Of a stretch of 64,000 nt of DNA, positions 34,347 through 45,946 are shown piece by piece (the first letter of the stretch is position 1; every line of letters begins with the position of its first letter). The stretch is from Cubamyces lactineus (Eukaryota > Basidiomycota > Agaricomycetes > Polyporales > Polyporaceae): NCBI GenBank assembly GCA_022376465.1, contig JACDTU010000002.1, positions 1,798,001 to 1,862,000 on the forward strand. Direction: 5' to 3'. Under the pieces are notes generated by a model. The model worked only from the letters and a program-made list of their open reading frames with translations. It was not told the origin of the DNA and made no database searches. The position numbers and the translations under genes are program-made.

Positions 34347-37000
34347 ATGAGCGGACAGGGCGGCCAGGATGCCAAGTTCTTCCAGCGGGGCAAGATTCAG
34401 GTGCGCGGTCACACCACGCTAGACGACTGTGGGGTCCTGAAGTATGCGGACCCAGGAATTCCGCGCCGAGCTGGAGGCGGCGGAGTCCAAGGACAAGAAG
34501 TTTACGAAGCGGAAGACGGTTCTGAAGAAGATTGTTGCGAATATCACCATGGGCAATGATAGTATGTGCAGGGTGCATATCGACGCGTAGCCGGCATGCT
34601 CATGAATCACCCGCAGTGTCGCCTCTATTTACGGATGTCGTTCAGTGTCTTGGGACGCCACTGCTAGAAATCAAGAAGAGTGAGTATACTGCATGTGTTT
34701 GTACTGCGTACCTATTGAGCAATTTCACAGTGGTGTACCTCTTCCTCGTCTGCTATGGCCGGCAGAAGGCCGACCAACTGCACCTCGTCATTGAGAGCTT
34801 TCTGCAGGTACGTTGGACATGCAATTGTTCTAGCTCATGGAATTCTTGACAACGTGCAGGACTGTAACGACCGCAACCCTCTAGTCCGGGCCCTGGCGAT
34901 CCGGACGATGTCGTATATACCCACCCCAGTGGTCATCGAATCGCTCACGGACCAGCTGCGGCACTGTCTCCGCGACCGCGACCCCTACGTCCGCAAGACT
35001 GCCGCGATATGTGTAGCGAAACTGTATGCTGCGGATCCGCGCAAAGCGGAGAAGGGCGGCTTCGTGGAGATGCTACGCGACCTCCTGCTGGACTCCAATG
35101 CTACAGTAGTCGCAAACGCGGTCGCTGCGCTCTCAGAAATAGGGGATCGCCAGGACGGCGTCATCTTCAAGTTGAACTTGACCGTTGCGAACAAACTCTT
35201 GACTGCTCTTGGTGAGAGTTCGGAGTACGCGTTTTCATTTACCATGTCTCTGGTTCGGGAACTTCAAATTGACTCGACTGTGTTAGATGGGGTACCATAT
35301 ACATCCTTGACTCCCTGTTGCGCTACGTACCGGAAAAGCATGAAGATGCGGAGATGATCGCGGAGCGTGTCATCGTGCAGCTGAATCACGCCAATTCGGC
35401 TGTCGTCCTCACTGCGATCAAGATTCTCCTCTACCTCATGAACTATATGGATAACCGGAAGCTCATGGAGTATATCTGCAGGAAGATGGGCCCCCCATTA
35501 GGTACGTTCCCGTGCAGTTTATTTTGTGTATTTTCGTACCGACGATTCTACAGTAACATTGCTGTCCTCGGGGCCGGAGGTTCAGTATGTCGCCCTCCGG
35601 AATATCCTCCTGATTATTCAGAGACGACCAGCTGTGCTGAAGAACGACGTCAAAGTCTTCTTCTGCAAGTACAACGATCCAATATACGTCAAGTTGGCGA
35701 AGCTTGAGATCATGTACCGTTTGGCTCGTGAGGAGAACGCGCGAGAGGTCTTAGCAGAGCTTCAAGAGTGAGTGCACTTTCTGCTGCTCAGGGGTGAACG
35801 ATGTTGACCATGAGCATGGTTGCAGGTACGCGTCCGAGGTTGACGTTGACTTTGTCCGGAAGGCAGTACGGTCAATCGGTCGCCTCGCGATCAAGGTTCA
35901 ACCCGCTGCAGATGCATGCATACAGGCATTGCTCGATCTCATTGATACGAAGGTGTCATACGTCGTCCAGGAGGCCGTCATCGTGATCAAGGACGTCTTC
36001 CGGAGGTATCCAGGAAAGTACGAAGGCATCATCCCGACGCTTTGTCAACATCTGGATTTGCTGGATGAGCCCGAGTCGAAGGCGGCGATGATATGGATCA
36101 TCGGGCAGTTCGCGAACCGGATTGAGAACGCAGATGAGCTCATGGACGATCTCACATATACATTCCTGGAGGAACCGACAGAGGTACATAGATTCCAAGC
36201 TTCAGCCATTCCCGTGTCCTCACAACCGCCCTAGGTCCAATTTGCGTTGCTTACAGCTGCGGTCAAATTGTTCATCTACAAGCCTCACTCGGACACCACG
36301 AAGGCGCTCGTGCACAAGGTGCTCAAGTGGACGACGGAGGAAGTCGACAACCCCGACCTGCGTGACCGCGGCTTCATGTATTGGCGCATGCTCGCTATCA
36401 ACCCTACTGTTGCCGGCGAGATCGTGCTAGCTGAGAAGCCTGCGATCACGACGGACGCCGATCGCATGGACAGAGGTGCACTCGACCAGCTCTTGTTGCA
36501 CACTGGAACGCTGGGTAGCATTTACCACAAGAACCCCGAGGTATGCTGTACTGATTCCAGTGCACTGGATGTATCCGCTCACTTCGCAACTGTCGTAGAC
36601 CTTCATCCGGGGTGCTACTGGCAAGGCTCTTACGGATAGCCCCGCACTCAACCCTCTATCTCGACAAGTGCTCGTCCCCATCGCACGCACCAACCTTCCT
36701 CCTACAACAATCAACGTGCCCGGCCCAGGTCCTCCGGAACCCTCGCGGGCACCAGGCCAAGCAGCAACCGGCGACCTCTTGCAGGCCGACGCACCACCTC
36801 CGCAGAACGGCGCCTCTGCCAACCTCACAGGGACGCGTTCGTCCGAGTCTCAGGAGAGCCCAGAAGACGGCGGGGACGACGACGAGGCAGTACCGCAGGC
36901 GTCGGCGTCAGACCCATACGCGGCGCTCGATGCTGCGTTTGGAGGCTACATGGCGGACGAGCCGCGGCCGCAGAACAAGGACTTGCTGGATATGATCTGA
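34347..37000 (+). CDS. AP-1/AP-2 complex large subunit beta (beta-adaptin)
   Basis: A multi-exon gene starting [18 protein letters not shown] (34347) and ending NKDLLDMI (stop 36998-37000), about 700 residues. The adaptin N-terminal solenoid is complete by eye: [94 protein letters not shown] and [13 protein letters not shown]. The protein is a clathrin-adaptor large chain that helps pick cargo at Golgi/endosome (AP-1) or plasma membrane (AP-2). The two cannot be told apart confidently here. It lacks the roughly 240-residue C-terminal appendage of animal beta subunits, as usual in fungi, and ends in an acidic linker with a clathrin-box-like LLDMI at the extreme C-terminus. No damage is seen. 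Confidence 0.92.
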
Positions 37001-37336
37001 GATGACTCAGTTGAGGGCGCTGTGCTTGTAAATTAATGTCAGCTGTTGTATCTACCATGTGCTGCCTGAGTCCTGCAATGGATGGAGGGATTTCTGCAGT
37101 TCTGCGCGACGGTGCTGCGGTGTTTGGTCTGGATGTCTCTTGTCGCTAGCGCAATACGAGACACCAGGGCGTTTGCTGACAGAATCAGTTCAAGGCATCG
37201 CACGAAAGCATACTCCCTGATGCGTGTAGATTATTCATGGCCACGCTAGATATCCTACAAACACCTTGAAAGCTGATGCTACCTCAATGAACGCCCGCTG
37301 CGTCATTCTTCGAACTCCCTTCGCCCTCCCTCGTTG
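37001..37336. other. Convergent 3' region beta-adaptin / OTU protein
   Basis: 336 bp with no supportable ORF; presumably both 3' UTRs. Confidence 0.5.
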
Positions 37337-38394
37337 TCATTGGAAAGCCGCCTTGATAGAACCCATGATGGTTTTCGGCCGCAGCGAGTTGTAGTGCTTC
37401 GAAGCAAGCGTCAGCACTCTTGCAGACCTGCACAAACATGCCATGACAGACCTCTCCCAGTCCATATAGTCGCCGATGATAGCTGATGTACACTATCCGC
37501 TTGTCACTAGGAGCGGAACGTGTCTGTTCCGAAGGATCGTGCACCACGACGGGTGGCTTCCCACCTTGCACGACATGAATAGGGACGTTGAACGCTCGAC
37601 TGAGCGCGACGACCTCGGGCTCCCCGCCCCACACGGCTGTATCCCGCATCGTCGCGCAATACCGTTCGAACCCGGCACGATCCATAAGCCCGGAGTCGGA
37701 CGCGCCCGCCGAGTCTTCGCCCAGGTCGGAGGGCAAGAAGGGGAGGAAGTCGTCCGGATGGCTCTGGATGTAGTCTGCGGCTGCTTTGCGGCAGTTCGCG
37801 TATGTCGCCTGGGAGGAAGGGAGGATGCCGAGCAGAGCAAGCTGGTCGGCGACGGCTGAGAACAGACAATGGCCGTCCGGCGTGATCTGGTAAAATGACA
37901 GCATTCAGATATATATCTGCTCTATACAATATTTGAAAAGTACTGACCTCGTGTATCACCAGGCCGAGTTCCTCACACGTCTTCTTGATTTGCTCTTCTT
38001 CCTCCTTCGCTTCGCGTTCTAACCTTGCGTCAGCTTCCGCGTCCGTAGGGGCGTACGAATTTACGAGCGCCGCAGCCTTCCTCGCCTACAAACCACACTT
38101 CCGTGAGCCCCAATAAATTATGCTGCAACGTATCAGCAGACACTGGACCTGTCTCGCCTTATGGCGCGCCTTGCTATCCTTCTTGGACGCGGACTCGAGC
38201 TTGTCGGCTACCTTGTCAATGTTCATCTCGCTCAGGACCGTCGCAGATTCCTGTTGCACAGACTCGTCTTTGGAGTCTAGTTGGGCAAAGAGATCGTCCA
38301 TTAGTTCATCGTCATCCACAGTGGCTTCGACCGGTGGAGGAGCCGGTGCGGGAGGAGAGAGCATCTTCTTCAGCTTGTTCTTCTTCGGCGCCAT
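37337..38394 (-). CDS. OTU-domain deubiquitinase (OTUD6/Otu2 type)
   Basis: Four exons on the minus strand, start MAPKKNKLKKMLSP at 38394, stop 37337-37339. The N-terminal half is charged and coiled-coil-like (ASKKDSKARHKARQ; LEREAKEEEEQIKKTCEELG), as in OTUD6B and yeast Otu2. The OTU domain begins ITPDGHCLFSAVADQL with catalytic Asp and Cys. The block IVYISYHRRLYGLGE joins after an intron to HYNSLRPKT, supplying the catalytic His. Internal DYIQSHPDDFLPFL and WGGEPEVVALSRAFNVPIHV are also typical. The family removes ubiquitin chains; Otu2/OTUD6 act on ribosomes (eS7 deubiquitination) in translation control. The last exon acceptor is an unusual cgaag. It is head to head with the AKR gene across 461 bp. 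Confidence 0.9.
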
Positions 38395-38855
38395 GTGTTA
38401 CAAAGGTGCAGTAAGATGTAAGCAGTTGATATGAGTAGCAAAAGACGAGTGCGTCTGGAGAGGAATACGAGCCTAGCCTGTGGTGTATGTATAGGTACGA
38501 GATGATGGAGCCGGGACGAGCAGTCAAGATGAAATCTCGATGGTTGCAGGGTTGTTGAATTGATCGAGGTCATCATCATCCAATCTCAGATCAACCCTAA
38601 CCACAACTTGGGCGCAGACGCGGCCCGGCGCTCCGATGGTCCGCGACCCCGTTGTGCTCACGGGCCAGTGCAGTGACCGCGTCGTCGGAGTGCCGCTCTC
38701 ATGATTCATCTGAACCCACGGCATGGGATTACGAACATCGTCGAGGGCCCACTGGGCTCACTGCAATCTGATTCTGTTACACCTTGACTCTTATCGCCAA
38801 GCTGTCGCCCCAGCTAGTCAACCGACTTTCTCGTCTCTTCCATTCGCTGTCCACA
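38395..38855. promoter_or_regulatory. Divergent promoter region OTU / AKR7
   Basis: 461 bp without a supportable gene; contains both promoters. No clear TATA box. Confidence 0.45.
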
Positions 38856-40328
38856 ATGCCCTCTACAAGGATTCCTGTGCTCTTTGTACGCGTCTGCGCA
38901 GACAGATAGCTAGAGAAACTATAGTACTGACGACTTATGGATCGCGATAGGGCACTATGACGATGGGCGAGGCCGGCAAGAACGGAGTGCGCACGTCTGA
39001 CCTAAAGGAGTGTCAAGAGATCCTCGACACATTCTTCAGCCACGGTCACAAGGAACTCGACACGGCGCGCATGTATGCAGAGGGAACCACGGAGCCTGTT
39101 AGTGTTCTGACTATAGATATGCGGTCGCGGTGTTAGCTAACTCGAGGACGCAGCTGCTCGCAAAGCTTGACTTGAAGGGTGCCACTATCGATACGAAGTG
39201 AGTAGGATATTGCCGGCTGCGGGGCTACACTTAGCGTACATCGCCAGAGTGTACCCAGTGAATCCCGGAGATCACAAGCCAGCCGCGCTCCGCGCGACGT
39301 TCCAGACTTCTTTGCAGTTGCTGGCACCTAACAAGGTCAGAGTATTGTACCTCCACGCTCCGGACCGCAGCGTGCCTTTCGAGGACACTGTACGCGAAGT
39401 CAATGAAATGTACAAGGAAGGCCTCTTGTAAGTATATTTTGCTCGCTTTGGATTGCTTGTTGTATATCCTTACGGCTGAATTGACCAACTGCGACGCAGC
39501 GAAATCTTCGGACTGAGCAACTACGCAGCATGGGAGGTGCGCGGCGGCCCTGCGCTCTACTGAATATGCTATGAAAACCCACTTTTCACAGGTCGCTGAG
39601 ATAGTCGGCATCTGCAAGGCCAATGGGTGGGTTCAACCCAAGATCTATCAAGCGTGCGTATCGTTCCTCTGCAAATATAGCACAACTTACAAACACCTTC
39701 GAGATAGCATGTACAATGCCGTCACTCGTGAGATCGAAGCTGAGCTTGTGCCATGCTGCCGGAAGTACGGTATTCGCATCGTGATCTACAATCCTCTCGC
39801 GTGAGCACGTGTTCTTCCAACTCAAGTGGCGGACGATTCATTGACACTGTCCTCTCGGATCTTAGCGGTGGCTTCTTCGCAGGGAAGGTGGCTGCGCCTG
39901 ACGCGCAGGCTCCGGCTGGGGGACGCTTCGATCCCAGCAGTAAGATGGGACAGATGTACCGCGCGCGTTACTTCAAGCGTGGGTTCTTCGACGCGCTTAA
40001 CTACCTTAAACCGATCGCGGTACGTCGACGTGTCGGCTCTGGCGATTGTTGTAATGTCGCTCCTATGGTAGGAGCGATGCTGAACTGTACCGTTCTGTTG
40101 CTCCAGGAGAAGCACGAGCTTCGTCTCACGGAAATCGCCCTGCGTTGGTGCCAGCACCACTCGGCATTGCTGCCAGAGGATGGCATCATCCTCGGCGCGA
40201 GCAGTGCGGCACAACTCGAGCAGAACCTGCAGGACTGCGAGAAGCGCCCGCTTCCTGAAGAGATCCTCAAGGCACTCGACGAGGCGCGCCTCATCGTGGG
40301 TGCGGAAGCGCCGACATATTGGCGGTGA
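38856..40328 (+). CDS. Aldo-keto reductase, AKR7 (aflatoxin aldehyde reductase) type
   Basis: Multi-exon. Exon 1 is 38856-38885 (MPSTRIPVLF), then exon 2 from 38951 (GTMTMGEAGKNG); the stop is 40326-40328. The AKR catalytic residues are visible: Asp and Tyr in KELDTARMYAEG, Lys in IDTKVYPV, and His in VLYLHAPDRSVPFEDT. Later segments include EIFGLSNYAAWEVAEIVGIC, the NAVTREIEAELVPCCRKYGI helix, VIYNPLA, GGFFAGKV and the cofactor-binding end LGASSAAQLEQNL, which binds the NADPH 2'-phosphate in the family. AKR7 enzymes reduce dicarbonyls and reactive aldehydes with NADPH in the cytosol. Short introns interrupt nearly every block. No broken residue is seen. Confidence 0.88.
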
Positions 40329-41346
40329 AGTCGCTAGACGTAAAGGAAGCACTTGTACGGTTGTGAAGGTGCGCGTAACACGCTATGCCTTGTTCAACAA
40401 TTCTCTCATGTATGTTCCAAGTTTGGCTGTGTGTCGGTGTTATGGTACATCGAGGGCCCGGTTGTACGATATTGAACCCGCAGAAGAAGATATATCAATC
40501 CCGGTCCCGCATTGACTCTGGAATGATGGGATGGTTGCATCATAATGACCTCTCGCACCATATACAGCGTCTTCGCTCTCGCCAAGAGCATACTCTCTAA
40601 GCTCCACCACCGAGCTTGGGATCGTGGTCTGGGCCGTCCCGCCGTCGACGCCAACTCGTGCGGACGGAAGCCTGAGCCCCGGCGGCGGGTCTACCTGGCG
40701 CCCGAACTGGTGGGGTGCTATGGTTGAACCTTAATCTTGACCGGTTTGCTCATTTTCTAGGCCTTTCATTCGATTAAGAGCGCACTTGGGCCGTAGACCC
40801 ACCCACTTGGTCCGAGTCGCGTATAAGGCCATGATAGCCTTGGAGTCGCATCGCCGAACTTCGTAGCGTCACGGTCGCGGCATGCTGCGCCACTTGTCCA
40901 TTGGAAGCGACCTCGAGTGGGAAGTTCATTGACCGTATACGTCCTCAGAGGGGAGCGCGTAGACGTTGGAGCGATGCCCTCCAGCAGGGGGCGGTAGCGA
41001 TGTTGAGCGTCACGGGCTCGTCATCTTCCTCATGGGCCTCTTCCGTTGACGCCAGTGGCGGACTCAGTGACACGGGCTTTCCTTGGTGCGGATCCTCTGT
41101 GGTGCTTGGCACGAGTTCGTTCTCGACATTTTCCCTGTATTCCCTGACCCCAGAGCAAGGCCGCGATGAGTTGCGGCGTGACGACATCCACGACCAACCG
41201 TCCGCTTTCATTCTAACTTCTCCTCGGACCCTCCGCCGTCATATAAGAGCTGAGGGCAGCTGACGAAAGGTAACATCTCCGCAAATCTCTCCCTCGCCCT
41301 CACGGCCCCTCTTACGATCTCACGAGCGTTCGCCTCCGAATTGACG
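40329..41346. other. Intergenic region upstream of the opsin-like gene
   Basis: A 1.0-kb region. ORFs of up to 120 codons (for example 40901-41263 +) have no recognisable content. It contains the opsin-like promoter. Confidence 0.45.
41242..41248 (+). promoter_or_regulatory. TATA box of the opsin-like gene
   Basis: CATATAAGAG lies about 105 nt upstream of the ATG at 41347. Confidence 0.6.
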
Positions 41347-42468
41347 ATGCCCGGCTCTTCTCTTGACCAGAACCCGCCCAACGCCGACAGGCATATTACC
41401 GCCAGCGGCTCAGATTGGCTATGGGCCGTCTTTGCTATTATGGCTCTCAGTGATCTTGTCATGATTTTCTGGACGTTCTCGGTATGCACCGTTCGGTCAA
41501 CAATTATCTTCAGGGAGCCTCACTTTCGCTCTACAGAGACCACGCGGGACGCGTTTATTTCACCAGGTTGCAGTCGTGGTTCTTACGACTGCGACCGTTG
41601 CGTATTTTTCCATGGCCTCCGATCTAGGTGCCACCCCCGTCACCGCAGAATTCCCCCGCGGCAACACTAACCAACGCCAGATTTGGGTACGTTCATCTTG
41701 CCCACTAGATGCCGCATACTCTCTAATCATTCTATCGCAGTATGTGCGATACATCCAATGGTTCATCACATTCCCTCTGCTGCTGCTCGAGATATTGCTC
41801 GCGACCGGGCTCACGCTATCCGACATCTTCACGACCATGTTCATGGCTTGGGTGGTCGTTGTGTGTGGTCTCGTTGGTGCGCTCGTCGTTAGCACGTACA
41901 AATGGGGCTACTTCACCTTGGGATGCTGTGCGCTTTGTTACATATGGTACGCATCTCCATAAAACGCTGTACTTGCCCGACATTGATTTTTATTTATTTA
42001 TGTAGGTTCGTCCTCCTCGGCCACGGTCCCCGCAGCAACTTCGCAGCAGGCCGCGTCGTGCGGTCAGGATACGTCCGCAGCTCAGGCTTCCTCGCCTTCC
42101 TCCTCCTGCTCTACCCAATCGCGTGGGGCTGCTCCGAGGGCGGCAACGTCATCTCCCCCAACGGCGAGATGATCTGGTACGGCATCCTCGACATCCTAGC
42201 CGGCCCCGTTTTTCTCTTCATGTTCCTGTGGGGACTGCGCAGCGTCGAGTATGGCGCGTTTGGCCTCGCGTCGGGCAAGTACACGGACGCGACGTACGGG
42301 AACGGCGCTGGATATGGTACGGGTGCGGGCTCGACGATGGCCGCTCGCAATACTGCCGCACCTGGAGTTAATGGTGCTGGGGCGGGACATGCGGGCGTGG
42401 CTGGTACAGCGCCTGGTGCGACCGCGGGGGTCGCTCCAGGAGCAGGCGTTGGACACAACGTAGTCTGA
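41347..42468 (+). CDS. Opsin-related heptahelical membrane protein (Hsp30/Yro2 type), no retinal lysine
   Basis: Four exons close in frame: 41347-41481, 41537-41686, 41741-41946 and 42006-42468, giving 317 residues. Seven hydrophobic segments are visible. Helix C reads RYIQWFITFPLLLLEILL, matching bacteriorhodopsin R82-Y83-x-D85-W86...P91...D96, but with Gln at the D85 place and Glu at the D96 place. Helix G reads YPIAWGCSEGG then MIWYGILDILAGPVFLF: the Schiff-base Lys of LDxxAK is Gly. It therefore should not bind retinal covalently and belongs with the opsin-related proteins (Hsp30, Yro2, Mrh1), plasma-membrane stress proteins of unclear mechanism. The C-terminal 60 residues are a Gly/Ala-rich tail (GAGYGTGAGS; PGATAGVAPGAGVG). 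It is convergent with the double-zinc-cluster factor. Confidence 0.92.
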
Positions 42469-42755
42469 GCGTGTTATCGTGTTCCAATGCCGCAAGAGTA
42501 GAGGGAATTGTACGCGCAGGTATAAACGCCAACCTGACGTTGTTATATCCATGTTCTCGGTATCATTGTGCATCGGTGTTTGGTCTTGTACTTTGACTTT
42601 GCCATACATTTGTAATATAACATTCACGTCAATTCCGCGAAAGCAATACAATAGCAATCCCAAGCTCAAGACAACATGCATACAACGATTAAATGAGTAG
42701 ATCCGACCAGACTGTGCCACACCCTAAAGCAAGCAATAACATGAATACTATAGAT

Positions 42756-45146
42756 TTAGTGCGTCGCATCTGCCACCTCTACGACGCGCAATACATCCGA
42801 GATCACCCTCAATGGTTCCTCTGCACATGATGCGCCCTGTCAGAAACAGCGCCCCGAACGTGATGTGAAAGGCCAACGCTCACCCATGAACGGCATCTCA
42901 TAACCCAGTTTCCTCGCGCTCATGTCGATCGTCTCTAGCGCTGCATTCCAGGATATGCCAGCAGCTAGAGAGGGTCTCTTCGCGACATGGACCACAATCT
43001 TCGCGATCATAGACCAGCACAGCTGTCACGCGCAACACGCCAATGTCAGCCTCTCGCCATAAAGTCGTGCCCAGAATGATGCAGTGCATACCCCCAGCAG
43101 CGGATCCAGCAAGATGAAGTCGTTGTCCTTGAAGCTGCGCGTGATGCCAACGACCTCCATGACGACGTCCAGGCTGCGCTGCATGCTCTCGGGATGGTCG
43201 CGGTGCACGAGCCAGTGGAGCTCCGCCTTGCTCGCGAGGGCGACGACGAGGGAGAACTTGAGCGCGACGCCGTGCGCGCGGTCGCCGTAGAACGTCGCCT
43301 TGAGCATCTCTGCCTCGACCGCGGCAGCGTGCGCGGAGACCTCCTCGAGCAGCGGCCAGTACCGCTCGAACCACGCCGGACGCCCGGGCGCGAAGACGCC
43401 CTGGTGTGTGGCCCACTCCTGCGCGAGATTGCGCGTGCGCACGAGTAGCAGGAGGCTCCGCGCGCGGAGGTACACGACGTTGGTTTTGGCGAGATAGGGA
43501 TAGATGATCTGTGCGTTCGCGATTGTCAGTCTATTTGGGTAGGTTTGGGGAAATCAGGGGAGGCGGAGAGGCGTACGGAGACTGCTTTGAAGCCTTCGTC
43601 GTAGCTCGCATCTAGCCTCTCGGCGACGTTAAAGACGAGCGCAGAACATCGGTCGAGGTACATGAGGTGGCTGAGCGTGCTGATGAGCTCTGCCTGCGCA
43701 GGAGATGCTTCGTGCACCGACAACGGGTCGAAGTCCTCGGGGTTTACAGGGAAGCGGAGCTTATGATGCAGCGCGACGCGCACAGCCATCTTGAGCTGCT
43801 CCTCGCCGTCCTCCATCTGCTTCTTGAGCAGGAAGTATATCGCGAGCAGATACCGGATCTGGATTTCCGTCGTCGGGTCGACGTCCTCCAGTGTGATCCA
43901 GAGGTGCTGGAGCTGCTCAAACTCGACGTGCGGGAAGACGAAGATGTGGCGTTGGACCTGCCATAACAAGCAACCCAGTAGCTGTGCCATGTACGTAAAG
44001 GACGGGTGGACAACCATCCCCGAGAGGTCACCCGCGAGAATCGCTTGCAGTTTCGCACTGCTAAGCGTACAACCGCATTGGCGCGTGTGCTCGGCGAAGA
44101 CGGCGCGGCTGGTAGACGGCACAGTTAGGATGTGTCTTGACAATATCAAAATGAATAGACGCTTACAATTCTTCGAGTCCTTGGGGTATAGCAGGAGTAG
44201 ATATGCTGTGCACATCCATAGCAGGGGAGGGTGCGGAGATGTGGTTGAAGAGCGCGTTCAGGGCTTGTGGGATGTCATACATGAACCCGTTGTGTGCGAC
44301 AGAAGGGATTGTGTGAACGGCAGGCAAGCGGGATGATGACGCAACTGGTTGCTGAACATGGGAAATCGCCTGGGAGACTGTCATGTCGTGAGCAGGTTCG
44401 CGTATGATGATCTACGACTGTTAGACGTACGATGACCAGGGTGCGCCTGGCCCCGCAGAGCAGTTATTTCATTCTCGTACGCTGCCAGCCGTTGCTCGAG
44501 CTCATGTGTCCGGAGAATGAGGGCGTCGGTCAGCGTTCGTTCTACGTTTTCGTCGTATGTGCAATCTCTCTCCTTTCCTGCCACTTCGCAGGTCGTACAG
44601 AAGGGTCTCCGCGCATCGCATTTCTACGATGAGCTCAGCGGGCTGGAGATGGAGCTCTTAGCCTTGCACCCACCTTCTTCTTCCTCCTGCGAATCGTCGA
44701 CGTCGACGTCAGAGTGCTTATCTTATACAGCACAGGAAGGGCACGCGGAGAAGCATACCTGCACGGAACACACGCCGCCCCCTTCTTCAGATACTCGCCC
44801 TTGGGTCCGGGCGGGGACGTGGCAGCCGACGTGTATTCACACTCGACTGGGCGTCGAGCCTTGGAGCAAGGCCCGCAGACGGGTACGGCACCGTCGCATT
44901 TCTGCACTGCATTTAAGCGGGCTGACCGGCGAGTAGATCAGAGGATCTGCGGGGCGAAGCCTACTTACCACTTTGCGACCTCTAAATGTGTATGGTGATC
45001 GTACCGTGCGCAAATATCGGGCGGGGACCGATTCCGATCGAATATCGGGGTGAGAGTTAGCGTTCGTCAGCCCGCTGCGGCACGTTGGGCGACAGAGAGA
45101 GAGACGGTATTCACCGGCACGCTGAGCACGTCTGGCTTCCGGCCAT
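42756..45146 (-). CDS. Transcription factor with two tandem Zn2Cys6 clusters
   Basis: Minus strand. The first five exons are 45146-45115, 44981-44969, 44901-44759, 44686-44674 and 44623 onward; the stop is 42756-42758. Cluster 1, residues 7-34: CSACRGRKVKCD, PVCGPC, ECEY. Cluster 2, about residues 55-85: CVPCRRKKKKCD, PFCTTC, DCTY. Both fit C-x2-C-x6-C-x6-C-x2-C-x8-C. A leucine-zipper-like coiled coil follows (TDALILRTHELEQRLAAYEN). The middle homology region then runs GCTLSSAKLQAILAGDLSGM, LAIYFLLKKQMEDGEEQLKM, LISTLSHLMYLDRCSALVFN, and ends EEPLRVISDVLRVVEVADAT. Exons 2 and 4 are 13-nt microexons at equivalent positions of the two clusters. The start is the only ATG that keeps the first CxxC. 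It is convergent with the opsin-like gene and divergent from the 1264-residue protein. Confidence 0.88.
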
Positions 45147-45946
45147 CAGGAGCGCGAGGCTTGCGGATTGGATGGTGGTGGTCTAGAGACAAGACGAGAA
45201 GGGATCCGGTTCAGAAGACAACAGGATGCATACCCATCACCAGCGATCCGGTTCGTCGTTAGCGCTTTGTAACGTATACGAACTGTGTGGGCATGCGCGC
45301 TCCGAGGTGTCAGCCTTCCAGCCAGCCGAACGGGCGGGAATCCGAAAGGGGCGTTGTACGTCTCACAGGCACCCAGCGCTAGCACGCCCTATCACCCGCC
45401 GGCTGTAGCGCGAGGCGATGCATGGACCTCACGCGGTCATCCACCGAGGTCGGAAGAGCCGTAGCCTTGAAAGCATACATGAAGATACATTGCAACGCCA
45501 TCCACATGCCTCTGATTGAGTGTCCTACGTCGAACAGTGGCTGAAGCGCGTAGATGGACGCGTGACGCGACGTGGAGAGTACTGTCACGGTGGCTGAGAG
45601 TCACGCTCCTCCTCATATCGAAGATGGCTCAAGCCATCCACGACGATGGAGGAAATATACATGTATTATGCTTGGGCCCATTTAAAGCGTGTCCTTCGCG
45701 GTACTTTGGTAGCGTGCTTGGGTGCTATTTCGGATTGACATGACCATAGAAATATCGTAACTCGTGACAACTCGGTCACGTGCACCCAACGCGACTTCAA
45801 CGTTCCGGTTGTGTGCGGTGGATGTGCTTTGCTTTCTCTATCCGCTCTCCTCACCGCTTTTCCCTTCGACCGCGCTCTCTGTCTCCTCTCGCGATATCCT
45901 CTTACGCTGGCGCGAACAACTTGCTTGGTTCTGGTATACCCGTATC
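45147..45946. promoter_or_regulatory. Divergent promoter region, double Zn2Cys6 factor / large protein
   Basis: 800 bp with no supportable gene. Small ORFs of 60-80 codons overlap on both strands. No clear TATA box. Confidence 0.45.
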
